A stretch of 13,367 nt of DNA from Deltaproteobacteria bacterium UBA1386 (lineage in GTDB: Bacteria > Desulfobacterota > Syntrophorhabdia > Syntrophorhabdales > Syntrophorhabdaceae): assembly GCA_002305765.1 (NCBI GenBank), contig DBQU01000054.1, forward strand, positions 1-13,367. The letters run 5' to 3'. This document shows, in pieces, positions 7,185 to 13,367 of the stretch (position 1 is its first letter; every line of letters starts with the position of its first letter). The notes beneath the pieces are model-generated. The model saw nothing but the letters and a program-made list of their open reading frames with translations, was not told the DNA's origin and did no database searches. A program made the translations under genes and the position numbers.

Positions 7185-7190
7185 TATAAT
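7185..7190 (+). promoter_or_regulatory. Possible internal -10 box before the radical SAM gene
   Basis: A perfect TATAAT follows directly on the stop codon of the upstream gene, 50 bases before the GTG of the radical SAM gene. No convincing -35 box lies 15-19 bases upstream, so this is only a weak internal promoter candidate. The same gap holds GGTAT...ATACC (7206-7222) and two copies of CCACGGTG (7222-7229, 7236-7243), the second overlapping the start codon. Confidence 0.25.
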
Positions 7191-7240
7191 AGCAAGGAAT
7201 TGGGCGGTATTCCGCAGTATACCACGGTGACGGTGCCACG

Positions 7241-8347
7241 GTGAGAAGAAGAGATTTCCTGAAGGTTGCAGCACTTACGCCTTTCGTCCTTGCCGCAGGA
7301 ACGAATGTTCTGGGGCAGGCGGCCCGGCCGGCCTTCCACGAGGCCCTCTACTACCGGAAGAAGGGCTCGAACAAGGTTGTCGAGTGCCTCCTGTGCCCCC
7401 GCCGCTGCACGCTTCCAGACGGTGCCACGGGTTTCTGCCGGGCCCGCAAGAACATCTCCGGCAGGCTCTATTCCCTCGGCTACGGCTCGCCCTGCGCCGC
7501 GCACATCGACCCCGTGGAGAAGAAACCGTTCTTCCACGTCCTTCCCAGAACGTATTCCTTCTCCGTGGCGAGTGCCGGCTGCAACTTCCGGTGTCAGTTC
7601 TGTCAGAACTGGCAGATCTCCCAGGCATCTCCCCTCGAGACCGCCAACACAACGCTGTCGCCGCAGCATGTCGTCGCGGCCGCCGTCCGAAAGGACTGCA
7701 GGAGCATCGCTTATACGTATACGGAACCGACGAACTTCTACGAGTACATGTTCGACACGGCGAAGACAGCCCGCGGGCGGGGCATCCTCAACGTCGCGCA
7801 CTCCAACGGCTACATCAACCCCGAACCCCTCAAGGCTCTTTGCAGGTACATGGACGCCGTCAATATCGACCTCAAGGGATTTTCCGAGGACTTTTACGGC
7901 AAGCTCTGCGAAGGCGAGCTCGCGCCCGTTCTCCTCACGATAAAGACGCTCAAGCGGTCCGGCGTGTGGGTGGAGATCACGAACCTCGTCATAGAGGGCT
8001 ACAACGATGACGAAAAGATGGTGAGAGAGATGTGCCGGTGGGTCGTGAAGGAGGTCGGACGGGACGTGCCCGTCCATTTCTCCCGCTTCTACCCCATGTA
8101 CAAACTGACGGGGGTCTCGCCCACATCGGTGAGAACGCTGGAGAGGTCCCGCGATGCCGGCTTCGAAGCAGGGCTCCAGTTCGCTTATATAGGGAACGTC
8201 CCGGGCCATCCCGGAGAGAACACCTACTGCCCGACGTGCAGGACGATGCTCATCCAGAGATCGGGGTACAATGTCCTCAACGTCACCCTGAAGAACGGCA
8301 CGTGCCCCTCGTGCGGCACAAAGATAGGAGGAATATGGGCGACATGA
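7241..8347 (+). CDS. amrS: AmmeMemoRadiSam-type radical SAM enzyme with Tat leader
   Basis: This 368-residue protein matches the radical SAM member of the AmmeMemoRadiSam group. The iron-sulfur motif is SAGCNFRCQFCQNW (Cys114, Cys118, Cys121). An N-terminal Cys cluster (C49, C52, C56, C66) and a C-terminal zinc-ribbon-like pair (C330-x2-C333, C355-x2-C358) flank it. Further blocks fit the SAM barrel: YTYTEPTNFYEYM, VDIDLKG-like VNIDLKGFSEDFY and EITNLVIEGYND. The N-terminus, MRRRDFLKVAALTPFVLAAG, reads as a twin-arginine signal; the enzyme would then be exported or membrane-bound after folding with its cluster. The start is GTG at 7241, with only weak ribosome-site matches; no other in-frame start lies close upstream. 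It overlaps the next gene, whose product contains the other two members of the system. The reaction is not known to me. Confidence 0.88.
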   Translation: MRRRDFLKVAALTPFVLAAGTNVLGQAARPAFHEALYYRKKGSNKVVECLLCPRRCTLPDGATGFCRARKNISGRLYSLGYGSPCAAHIDPVEKKPFFHVLPRTYSFSVASAGCNFRCQFCQNWQISQASPLETANTTLSPQHVVAAAVRKDCRSIAYTYTEPTNFYEYMFDTAKTARGRGILNVAHSNGYINPEPLKALCRYMDAVNIDLKGFSEDFYGKLCEGELAPVLLTIKTLKRSGVWVEITNLVIEGYNDDEKMVREMCRWVVKEVGRDVPVHFSRFYPMYKLTGVSPTSVRTLERSRDAGFEAGLQFAYIGNVPGHPGENTYCPTCRTMLIQRSGYNVLNVTLKNGTCPSCGTKIGGIWAT

Positions 8348-9837
8348 GAAAGACGTATGCGAACAAAGGCTTTGCGGCCCGGATCCTGATGGCGGCGCTT
8401 GCCGCCTGCGTTCTTGTCCTGGCGGCATGCGAGGCGCTCGCGCAATCCGCCGCCCCGGTGAGAAAGCCTGTCTTCGCGGGCTCCTTCTACCCAGCGGACA
8501 AGGTGTCCCTGCAAACCATGGTGGACGGGTACCTGAAGGATGCACAGCGCGTGGGCGACGCGCTCCCGGGGGTGTTCGCCGTTATCGCCCCTCACGCGGG
8601 GTACGTCTATTCGGGAAAGACCGCGGCCTATTCATACAACGCCGCCAGGAGAAAGGGCATCACGACGGTCATCCTCCTCGGCTCGAGCCATCGCAGTTCC
8701 TTCAAGGGCATAGCCCTCTACCCGACAGGCAGCTGGGAAACACCCCTCGGAAAGGTGCCCGTCGACTCCGCCATGGGCAGGAAGATGGCCTCCCTCTGCG
8801 AGGCCGTGAAAAACAACCCCGGCGCCTTTGACGAGGAGCATTCCCTCGAGGTCCAGCTCCCCTTCATCCAGCGGACGCTCGAAGGCGTCAAGATCGTCCC
8901 CCTTCTGACGGGCGCCGTCGAACGACAGGACGTGGAGGCACTCTCCGGAGCCCTCGTGACGGTCCTCACGCAGCACAGGGGCAGGGTGCTTCTCGTCGTC
9001 TCCTCGGACATGTCGCATTACCATCCTTACAGCGAAGCGGTCAGGATGGATGCATCGACCCTAAAGCTCGTGGCCGGCCTCGATGCGGCGGGCCTCCTTG
9101 AGGGACTGGCGAAGAAAGAGAACGAGCTCTGCGGAGCGCCGGCGGTGGTCGCCTCCATGATGGCGGCGACGAAGATGGGGGCTGAGGCGGAGGTCCTTCA
9201 CTACACGAACTCGGGGGATACGGCAGGTGACAGGACGAGGGTGGTGGGTTACGGTTCCCTGGCCTTCTGGCAACCCGATGGTAAGGCCGCCTCCTCACCG
9301 CTTGCCGCGGCCGAGAGGAAGCGGCTCCTTGCCATCGCTCGAAAGACCCTCGAGGAATACGTGTCGTCGAAGACCGTGCCCGAGATCGATGTCAAAGACC
9401 CCAGGCTCCTCGAAAGGAGAGGGGTCTTCGTGACGCTCACCATTCACGGGCAGCTCAGGGGATGCATCGGCTACATCAAGCCCGTGGCTCCTCTCTACAG
9501 GTCGGTGGTGGACATGACCGTCGCGGCGTCGTCGAGGGATATGAGGTTCCGGCCCGTCACAAAGGGCGAGCTCAAGGATATCGAGATCGAGATCTCCGTG
9601 ATGTCACCCCTGAAGCTCATCACCTCGGTGGATGAGATCAAGGTGGGGATTCACGGTCTGTATATCGTGAAAGGGGGCAACGCGGGCCTGCTGCTGCCGC
9701 AGGTGGCCACCCAGTACAAGTGGGGCCGGGAGGAATTCCTGCAGAATACGTGTAGAAAGGCCGGCCTGCCGGAGAACTCGTGGAAGGACAAGGAAACGAA
9801 GGTCTACGTTTTTTCGGCGCAGATATTCTCGGAATAA
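8344..9837 (+). CDS. Fused Memo (AmrB) - AMMECR1 (AmrA) protein with export signal
   Basis: This 497-residue protein joins two members of the AmmeMemoRadiSam set. Residues 40-310 are a Memo-like domain keeping the metal-site pattern of the family: PHAGYVYSG (His84), GSSH (His116), SSDMSH (Asp222, His225) and CGAP (Cys263). Residues 320-497 are an AMMECR1 domain with its LRGCIGYIKP block (371-380) and the C-terminal LLLPQVA...W...EFL...KAGLP run. The leader, MRKTYANKG then a long Ala/Leu stretch ending LVLAAC-E (Cys29), could be a lipoprotein signal; ALA-Q (31-34) is an alternative cleavage site. The start at 8344 overlaps the amrS stop as ATGA with AGGAGG 12 bases upstream (8326-8331); the alternative ATG at 8335 has the same site only 3 bases away. 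The fusion supports physical coupling of the two proteins and of the three-part system. Confidence 0.88.
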   Translation: MRKTYANKGFAARILMAALAACVLVLAACEALAQSAAPVRKPVFAGSFYPADKVSLQTMVDGYLKDAQRVGDALPGVFAVIAPHAGYVYSGKTAAYSYNAARRKGITTVILLGSSHRSSFKGIALYPTGSWETPLGKVPVDSAMGRKMASLCEAVKNNPGAFDEEHSLEVQLPFIQRTLEGVKIVPLLTGAVERQDVEALSGALVTVLTQHRGRVLLVVSSDMSHYHPYSEAVRMDASTLKLVAGLDAAGLLEGLAKKENELCGAPAVVASMMAATKMGAEAEVLHYTNSGDTAGDRTRVVGYGSLAFWQPDGKAASSPLAAAERKRLLAIARKTLEEYVSSKTVPEIDVKDPRLLERRGVFVTLTIHGQLRGCIGYIKPVAPLYRSVVDMTVAASSRDMRFRPVTKGELKDIEIEISVMSPLKLITSVDEIKVGIHGLYIVKGGNAGLLLPQVATQYKWGREEFLQNTCRKAGLPENSWKDKETKVYVFSAQIFSE

Positions 9838-9875
9838 GGGATGTTCAGCGGTCAACCGCTGGTAAGGGAGCACAC

Positions 9876-10247
9876 ATGAAGATCAGTTTCGTCGTGCCCA
9901 CGGGCGACATCGTCAACGAAGAGAGGGACCTCTTTCTCACGCATGCCATGGGAGGCTGCTGGCATGAGGACGGGGGCGGGGCACCTGTAACGAAGTTCGC
10001 CCTCAAGGGCCACATCTGCTCAAAGTGCGGCCTGTTCTACACAACGAGAAATGATTTCTCCACCCTGGAGGATTTCCTGAAACTCTACGAGTGGGCGCGC
10101 GGCGACCCGGGCCTTGAGGATTTCGTCGCACAGTTTCGGACCCGGGACCTTGTCAACGAGAAACGAGGGCCGGGAGCAAGAAAAAGGTTCGCCGACGGTC
10201 TCTACCGGATACTGACGGCACGGGGGAGGGAAACGGGAAATGTTTGA
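9876..10247 (+). CDS. Small Cys/His protein resembling phage zinc proteins
   Basis: A 123-residue protein with MGGCWHEDGGG (Cys28, His30), HICSKCGLFY (His46, Cys48, Cys51) and then NDFSTLEDFLKLYEWARGDP. The order CWHE, CxxCG, DFST..F..L.EW matches a small family I recall from phage genomes, where a zinc-binding knuckle precedes a short helical tail. Its function is unknown to me; a zinc-dependent protein-protein role is a guess. No signal peptide is visible, so it is likely cytoplasmic. ATG at 9876 is chosen because GGGAG lies 5 bases upstream; the longer frame from 9780 overlaps the Memo-AMMECR1 gene and has no such site. Its stop overlaps the start of the M29 gene by 8 bases, so the two are translationally coupled. 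Confidence 0.75.
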   Translation: MKISFVVPTGDIVNEERDLFLTHAMGGCWHEDGGGAPVTKFALKGHICSKCGLFYTTRNDFSTLEDFLKLYEWARGDPGLEDFVAQFRTRDLVNEKRGPGARKRFADGLYRILTARGRETGNV

Positions 10248-11442
10248 CAGCGACACACTCGACAGGTATGCCGACGTGCTCCTCTGGGGGCTCACCGCGG
10301 CCCGGAAGGGACGTTTCAGGAAAGGGGATGTCATCTTTCTCCAGTACGACCCCCCGGCAACAACCCTTGCGGAGGTCCTCTACGGGAAGATCCTCGACCG
10401 GGGAATGTATCCTCTTCAGCGCATGGGGCTCACCACCTTCATGGAGCACGCCTTCTACGAGAAGGCAACGGACCGGCACCTCGGCTGGCTGCCGCCGGGG
10501 GACAGGGAACTATACGAGAAGGTCAACGGGAGGATATACCTGCGCGCCCCCGAGTCCCTCACCCATCTTAAGGACATCGACCCCATGCGGATAAGCAAGG
10601 TCCTGGTATCCCGAAAGGTCTTTCGCGACATCCTCGACAAAAGGGAGGAGAAAGGGGTCTACAGCTGGACGCTGTGCACCTATCCCACCGCCGGGCTTGC
10701 GAAACAGGCGAAGATGTCCGTCGCGGCCTATGCCCGGCAGATCGTCAAGGCCTGCTTTCTCGACGAGAAGGACCCCGTCAGGAGATGGGACGCCGTCCAC
10801 GCCGAGGCGACACGCATAAAGAAATGGCTCACGGGCCTCAAGGTGCGGTATCTCCGGGTCAACTCGAAGAACATCGACCTCGTCCTCACACCGGGGGAGA
10901 ACCGCAAATGGGCGGGCATCTCGGGGCACAACATCCCCAGCTTCGAGGTCTTCCTCTCACCCGACTGGCGAGGCACCGAAGGAACCTACTACGCCAACCT
11001 GCCATCCTTCCGGAGCGGCAACTACATCGAGGGCGTGCGCCTCGTGTTCAGGAAGGGAAAGGTCGTCGAGGCGGACGCGAAGAAGGGCGCCGAATTTCTA
11101 AGGAAACAGGTCGCCATGGACAAGGGGGCCTCCCGGGTCGGGGAATTCTCCCTTACGGACAAGCGCTTTTCCCTCATCGACCGCTTCATGGCCGACACCC
11201 TCTTCGATGAGAACTTCGGCGGCTCCGAGGGGAACTGCCACCTCGCTCTCGGGGCGTCCTACAGCGACACCTTCAGCGGCAACCCGGCCAAACTGACGGA
11301 GGAGATGAAGCACAAGCTCGGCTTCAACGACTCCGCGCTTCACTGGGACCTTGTCAACACCGAGGCCAAGACCGTGACGGCACGCCTTGCGAAGGGCAGG
11401 GAAATAGTGATCTACGAGAAGGGTGCCTTCTGTCTTCCATAG
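10240..11442 (+). CDS. M29-family metal aminopeptidase
   Basis: This 400-residue protein matches the thermophilic aminopeptidase family M29 (aminopeptidase T/S/II). The expected two-metal ligands are all seen: Glu236 (PSFEVFLSPD), Glu302 (GEFSL), His334 and Tyr341 (HLALGASY), and His368 with Asp370 (HWD). Their spacing fits family members, with small insertions of about three residues between Glu302 and His334 and between Tyr341 and His368. The C-terminal LFDEN...GN.H.ALG block and ALHWDLV are characteristic. It removes N-terminal residues from peptides; no signal peptide is seen, so it works in the cytoplasm. GGGAAATG precedes it with overlap of the small upstream gene, so it probably depends on translational coupling. 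It is followed with overlap by a transporter, which could suggest peptide uptake and breakdown, but this is inference. Confidence 0.92.
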   Translation: MFDSDTLDRYADVLLWGLTAARKGRFRKGDVIFLQYDPPATTLAEVLYGKILDRGMYPLQRMGLTTFMEHAFYEKATDRHLGWLPPGDRELYEKVNGRIYLRAPESLTHLKDIDPMRISKVLVSRKVFRDILDKREEKGVYSWTLCTYPTAGLAKQAKMSVAAYARQIVKACFLDEKDPVRRWDAVHAEATRIKKWLTGLKVRYLRVNSKNIDLVLTPGENRKWAGISGHNIPSFEVFLSPDWRGTEGTYYANLPSFRSGNYIEGVRLVFRKGKVVEADAKKGAEFLRKQVAMDKGASRVGEFSLTDKRFSLIDRFMADTLFDENFGGSEGNCHLALGASYSDTFSGNPAKLTEEMKHKLGFNDSALHWDLVNTEAKTVTARLAKGREIVIYEKGAFCLP

Positions 11443-12605
11443 GGTCGCATAAGCACCTCTTCTTCTTTGTCGGCTGGGTGGGGATGGTCCTCTACTTCAC
11501 CCAGAGGTGGATCTTCGGGCCGCTGATCCCCTCCCTCATGGAAGCCTTCGGCACCGACAAGACCACCCTCGGCATCGTCGGCGCGGGCTCGCTGTGGGGT
11601 TACATGCTGACACCGATCATCGCCGGTCTCATATCCGACAGGTTCGGGAGGAGATACGTGGTCCTCTTCGGCATGTTCGGGCTCTCGGCGATGACTGTCG
11701 TCTCGGGCCTCGCCCACTCCACGGGGCAGCTCTTTCTGTTCCGTTTCGTGACGGGCCTCATAGAAGGCTTCTTCTTCATCCCCATGATCGCTTTCACGAT
11801 GGAACTCTTTCCTGAAAGGCCCGGGTTTTACGTCACCTTCATGTCATCAGGCACGTCCTTCGGCTGGTTCACCGGACCGGCCCTCGCGGGTTGGCTCCTC
11901 GACCTTACCGGAAACTGGCGCATCCCCTTCATGACCACGGGCATAGCCGGCATGATCCTCGCCGCCGTGCTCCTTGCCGTATGGCCTGAAGAGAAGCGGG
12001 AGAGGCATCCCGGCGGAAAACTCCTCGACCCGTCCATACTCACGCGGTCGAGCCTTATCATGCTCGTTCTCGTGAGCTGCACCGCGATGTTCCAGATATC
12101 GGGGGAGTTCGGTTTTGCCATGTGGTACCCCGTCTTTCTGAAAACGGAGATGGGCATGACGGCTTCGATGGCAGGCCTTGTGGCGGGCTTCTGGGGTGTC
12201 GGCCAGTTCATCGGCCGCCCGACGATGGGCCACATCTCCGACAGGCTGGGGTACCGTAAGGTCGGCATCACCGGCGGCATCATCATGGGATTGTGCCTTA
12301 TGCTGATCCTCAAGATCGACAATCCTGTCGCCAGAGGCTCCATCACGTTCATCACGGGTTTTGTGGGCTGCGCCGTGATGGGCTCCCTCTGGACATTTAC
12401 GGGCCTCACCTTCGCCCGCACGAGGGGCCTTGCCCTTGGCGTGCTGACGACGTGGTCCTACGCGATCGCCTCTCTCTCCCCCATAACCATCGGCTGGATC
12501 GGCGATCATTACCGCGTTTCCACGGGCCTTTTCGTCATCTGCGTCCCCGTGGTCTTCCTCGCCTGCGCCACCTTCGCGGCAACAAACCTTGTCAAAAAAC
12601 AATAG
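11430..12605 (+). CDS. MFS transporter, probable non-standard start
   Basis: This is a 391-residue major facilitator protein of about twelve membrane helices. It has motif-A sequences in both halves: GLISDRFGRRYV after TM2 and GHISDRLGYRKVG after TM8. The substrate is not evident. Start choice: the first ATG/GTG/TTG in frame is GTG at 11478, but it has no ribosome site and cuts TM1 short (only GMVLYFTQRW remains). The frame is open upstream, and CTG at 11430 has AAGGG (11419-11423) six bases before it and gives MSSIGSHKHLFFFVGWVGMVLY, a full TM1. ATA at 11439 is a weaker option. The CTG start overlaps the end of the M29 gene by 13 bases, as in tightly coupled operons. If the CTG is wrong, the conventional form would be 11478-12605. 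Confidence 0.85.
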   Translation: MSSIGSHKHLFFFVGWVGMVLYFTQRWIFGPLIPSLMEAFGTDKTTLGIVGAGSLWGYMLTPIIAGLISDRFGRRYVVLFGMFGLSAMTVVSGLAHSTGQLFLFRFVTGLIEGFFFIPMIAFTMELFPERPGFYVTFMSSGTSFGWFTGPALAGWLLDLTGNWRIPFMTTGIAGMILAAVLLAVWPEEKRERHPGGKLLDPSILTRSSLIMLVLVSCTAMFQISGEFGFAMWYPVFLKTEMGMTASMAGLVAGFWGVGQFIGRPTMGHISDRLGYRKVGITGGIIMGLCLMLILKIDNPVARGSITFITGFVGCAVMGSLWTFTGLTFARTRGLALGVLTTWSYAIASLSPITIGWIGDHYRVSTGLFVICVPVVFLACATFAATNLVKKQ

Positions 12606-12745
12606 TCAATAACCAAACTCCAATGACCAGATAATCTCCAATAAATCAATAATCAATGACCAGACAGAAGACGGGGGGGAATCAAAACGGTCCGCTCTGT
12701 CCTTATTCTTTGGTCAATTGGCTATTGGTGAATCGGTCATTATGT
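12606..12745. repeat. Degenerate 7-bp repeat region (CAATGAC / GGTCATT)
   Basis: The 220 bases between the transporter and the next gene are AT-richer than the genes around them. Two copies of CAATGACCAGA (12621-12631 and 12654-12664) and imperfect heptamers (CCAATGA, CCAGATA, CAATAAC) read forward; TTGGTCA, ATTGGCT, ATTGGTG and CGGTCAT (12710-12740) are inverted relatives of them. The whole makes an imperfect inverted-repeat region like the one at 4811-4900, but with a different heptamer. No ORF of interest is in it. Confidence 0.6.
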
Positions 12746-12751
12746 TCTCAT

Positions 12752-12779
12752 TTGGTTCCTGTTCCATTTGTGATACAAT
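12752..12779 (+). promoter_or_regulatory. Candidate promoter of the Cys-rich gene
   Basis: TTGGTT (12752-12757) and TACAAT (12774-12779) are 16 bases apart on the plus strand. The predicted start, near 12786, gives a leader of about 40 bases with an AAGGAG ribosome site (12811-12816). This supports the ATG at 12826 as start, since the upstream in-frame ATGs at 12739 and 12781 fall in or before the promoter. Confidence 0.5.
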
Positions 12780-12825
12780 AATGTTCGTATTCCACTCCAA
12801 ATCTCCCCAGAAGGAGTCTCGAGCC

Positions 12826-13224
12826 ATGGGCAAGGCGATACCGGTCAATCTCCTGAGAATGTGGGAACTCCTCTCCGAAGACATTCAGGACGCGCTCCTC
12901 ATCACCGTCGAAAAGAACCGCGCGGCACACAGGAATTTTCGGGGAACACCGGTCTCTTCCTGCCCCCACTGCGGTGAAACGGACACGATGGATTGCTCCA
13001 CCATAGACGCTGTCGGCGACGCGACCGTGGGCCTGTGCCTTGTCTGCGGGTACCTGTGGTGCCTGGAATGCGATTCGTCCCTCCTCACCGGTATCAATTG
13101 CGGCCACTGGCAGGTCTGTTCATCATGCACGGAGAAGAAGCAGTCCACCGGCTACTGCGGCACCGAACCCCTGGAATGCCCCCGCATCAGGGAGTGGCTG
13201 AGGAAAAACCATCCGGTGGTTTGA
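12826..13224 (+). CDS. Cys-rich protein, zinc-binding, unknown function
   Basis: A 132-residue protein with a helical N-terminus (about 1-38, GKAIPVNLLRMWELLSED) and then 12 cysteines in residues 46-118. Four CxxC pairs are visible: C46-C49, C71-C74, C79-C82 and C98-C101, with C57, C92, C111 and C118 and His94 nearby. This is enough for three or four metal knuckles, RING- or ribbon-like, but I do not recognise the family. It has no signal peptide or membrane segment. The frame is open upstream to 12718, but the ATG at 12826 has AAGGAG about ten bases before it and lies downstream of a promoter candidate. Gene neighbours do not suggest a role; it is a separate transcript from the rightward operon. 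I could not judge whether it is a transferred gene. Confidence 0.75.
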   Translation: MGKAIPVNLLRMWELLSEDIQDALLITVEKNRAAHRNFRGTPVSSCPHCGETDTMDCSTIDAVGDATVGLCLVCGYLWCLECDSSLLTGINCGHWQVCSSCTEKKQSTGYCGTEPLECPRIREWLRKNHPVV

Positions 13225-13234
13225 AGACGGATTG

Positions 13235-13329
13235 AACCGCTTGAACGTCAGAGGCAAAAAAAAATGGGACACTGTCGTCATCCCGGTTTTGATCCGGAGA
13301 TCCTCTTCGTCTTCGTCATTCAAGCGGTT
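13235..13329. repeat. Inverted repeat AACCGCTTGAA / TTCAAGCGGTT around a diverged hairpin repeat
   Basis: Perfect 11-base inverted copies lie at 13235-13245 and 13319-13329. Between them, CGTCATCCCGG (13276-13286) and CCGGAGATCC (13294-13303) form a diverged copy of the hairpin repeat at 131-159. The 11-mer contains the same TCAAGCGG core as the tandem repeat at 186-212. This end of the window (13225-13367) shows no coding gene. An A9 run (13256-13264) is a T-run on the minus strand, but no good stem precedes it. Confidence 0.6.
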
Positions 13330-13367
13330 ACAACCATTTTTGTCTTGACCTATGATGCCTTTAGTGG

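Noticed and set aside
7031..8545. Long minus-strand frame (504 residues) opposite amrS
   Set aside because: Lies over the certain radical SAM and SpeE-like genes, starts within the Memo gene and has no recognisable domain.
12606..12745. CRISPR array in the repeat region
   Set aside because: The units are about 7 to 11 bases, degenerate and in both orientations, with no constant repeats or unique spacers and no cas genes.
13250..13305. Intrinsic terminator on the minus strand using the T9 run
   Set aside because: The only stem (CCGG...CCGG) ends more than ten bases before the T-run and is part of a dispersed repeat.

Overview
The window is about 13.4 kb of GC-rich chromosomal DNA with tightly packed genes. 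It has no rRNA, tRNA, CRISPR array or insertion sequence that I can see. The gene content (an AmmeMemoRadiSam cluster, an M29 aminopeptidase, a membrane-embedded spermidine-synthase-like protein, a YdbH/YdbL-type envelope operon) and the dispersed GTCATTCC...GGAATCCAG hairpin repeats suggest a Gram-negative, probably anaerobic bacterium of the Desulfobacterota (old Deltaproteobacteria) or a neighbouring phylum. That placement is inference from gene style, not from a marker gene.

Layout. Two gene strings diverge from an intergenic region at 4689-4916. Leftward (minus strand) run four envelope genes: an exported OB-fold protein (4688-4263), a large AsmA/YdbH-like protein (4185-1549), a DUF1318/YdbL-type lipoprotein (1529-939) and a TPR lipoprotein (904-215). 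A good sigma-70-like promoter (TTGACT, 17 bp, TATAGG on the minus strand) lies just upstream. In E. coli the YdbH, YnbE and YdbL proteins work together in phospholipid movement between the two membranes; here the YdbL-type protein also carries an N-terminal lipidated strand that may stand in for the missing YnbE.

Rightward (plus strand) run six genes with overlaps or short gaps: a 755-residue membrane protein with a degenerate spermidine-synthase domain between two homologous membrane halves (4917-7184), a radical SAM enzyme with a twin-arginine leader (AmrS-like, 7241-8347), a fused Memo-AMMECR1 protein with an export or lipoprotein signal (AmrB-AmrA-like, 8344-9837), a small Cys/His protein resembling phage-encoded zinc proteins (9876-10247), an M29 aminopeptidase (10240-11442) and an MFS transporter that seems to start at a non-standard codon (about 11430-12605). 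All parts of the AmmeMemoRadiSam system are present, and both proteins carry export-type N-termini, which is the most unusual feature here. A lone Cys-rich gene with its own promoter (12826-13224) follows.

The intergenic regions hold several repeat families: hairpin repeats at both ends of the window, a 9-bp degenerate repeat built on TCAAGCGGN, and two unrelated sets of degenerate 7-bp repeats (4811-4900 and 12606-12745). The first 7-bp set forms a 34-bp-arm hairpin probably lying in the 5' leader of the rightward operon.
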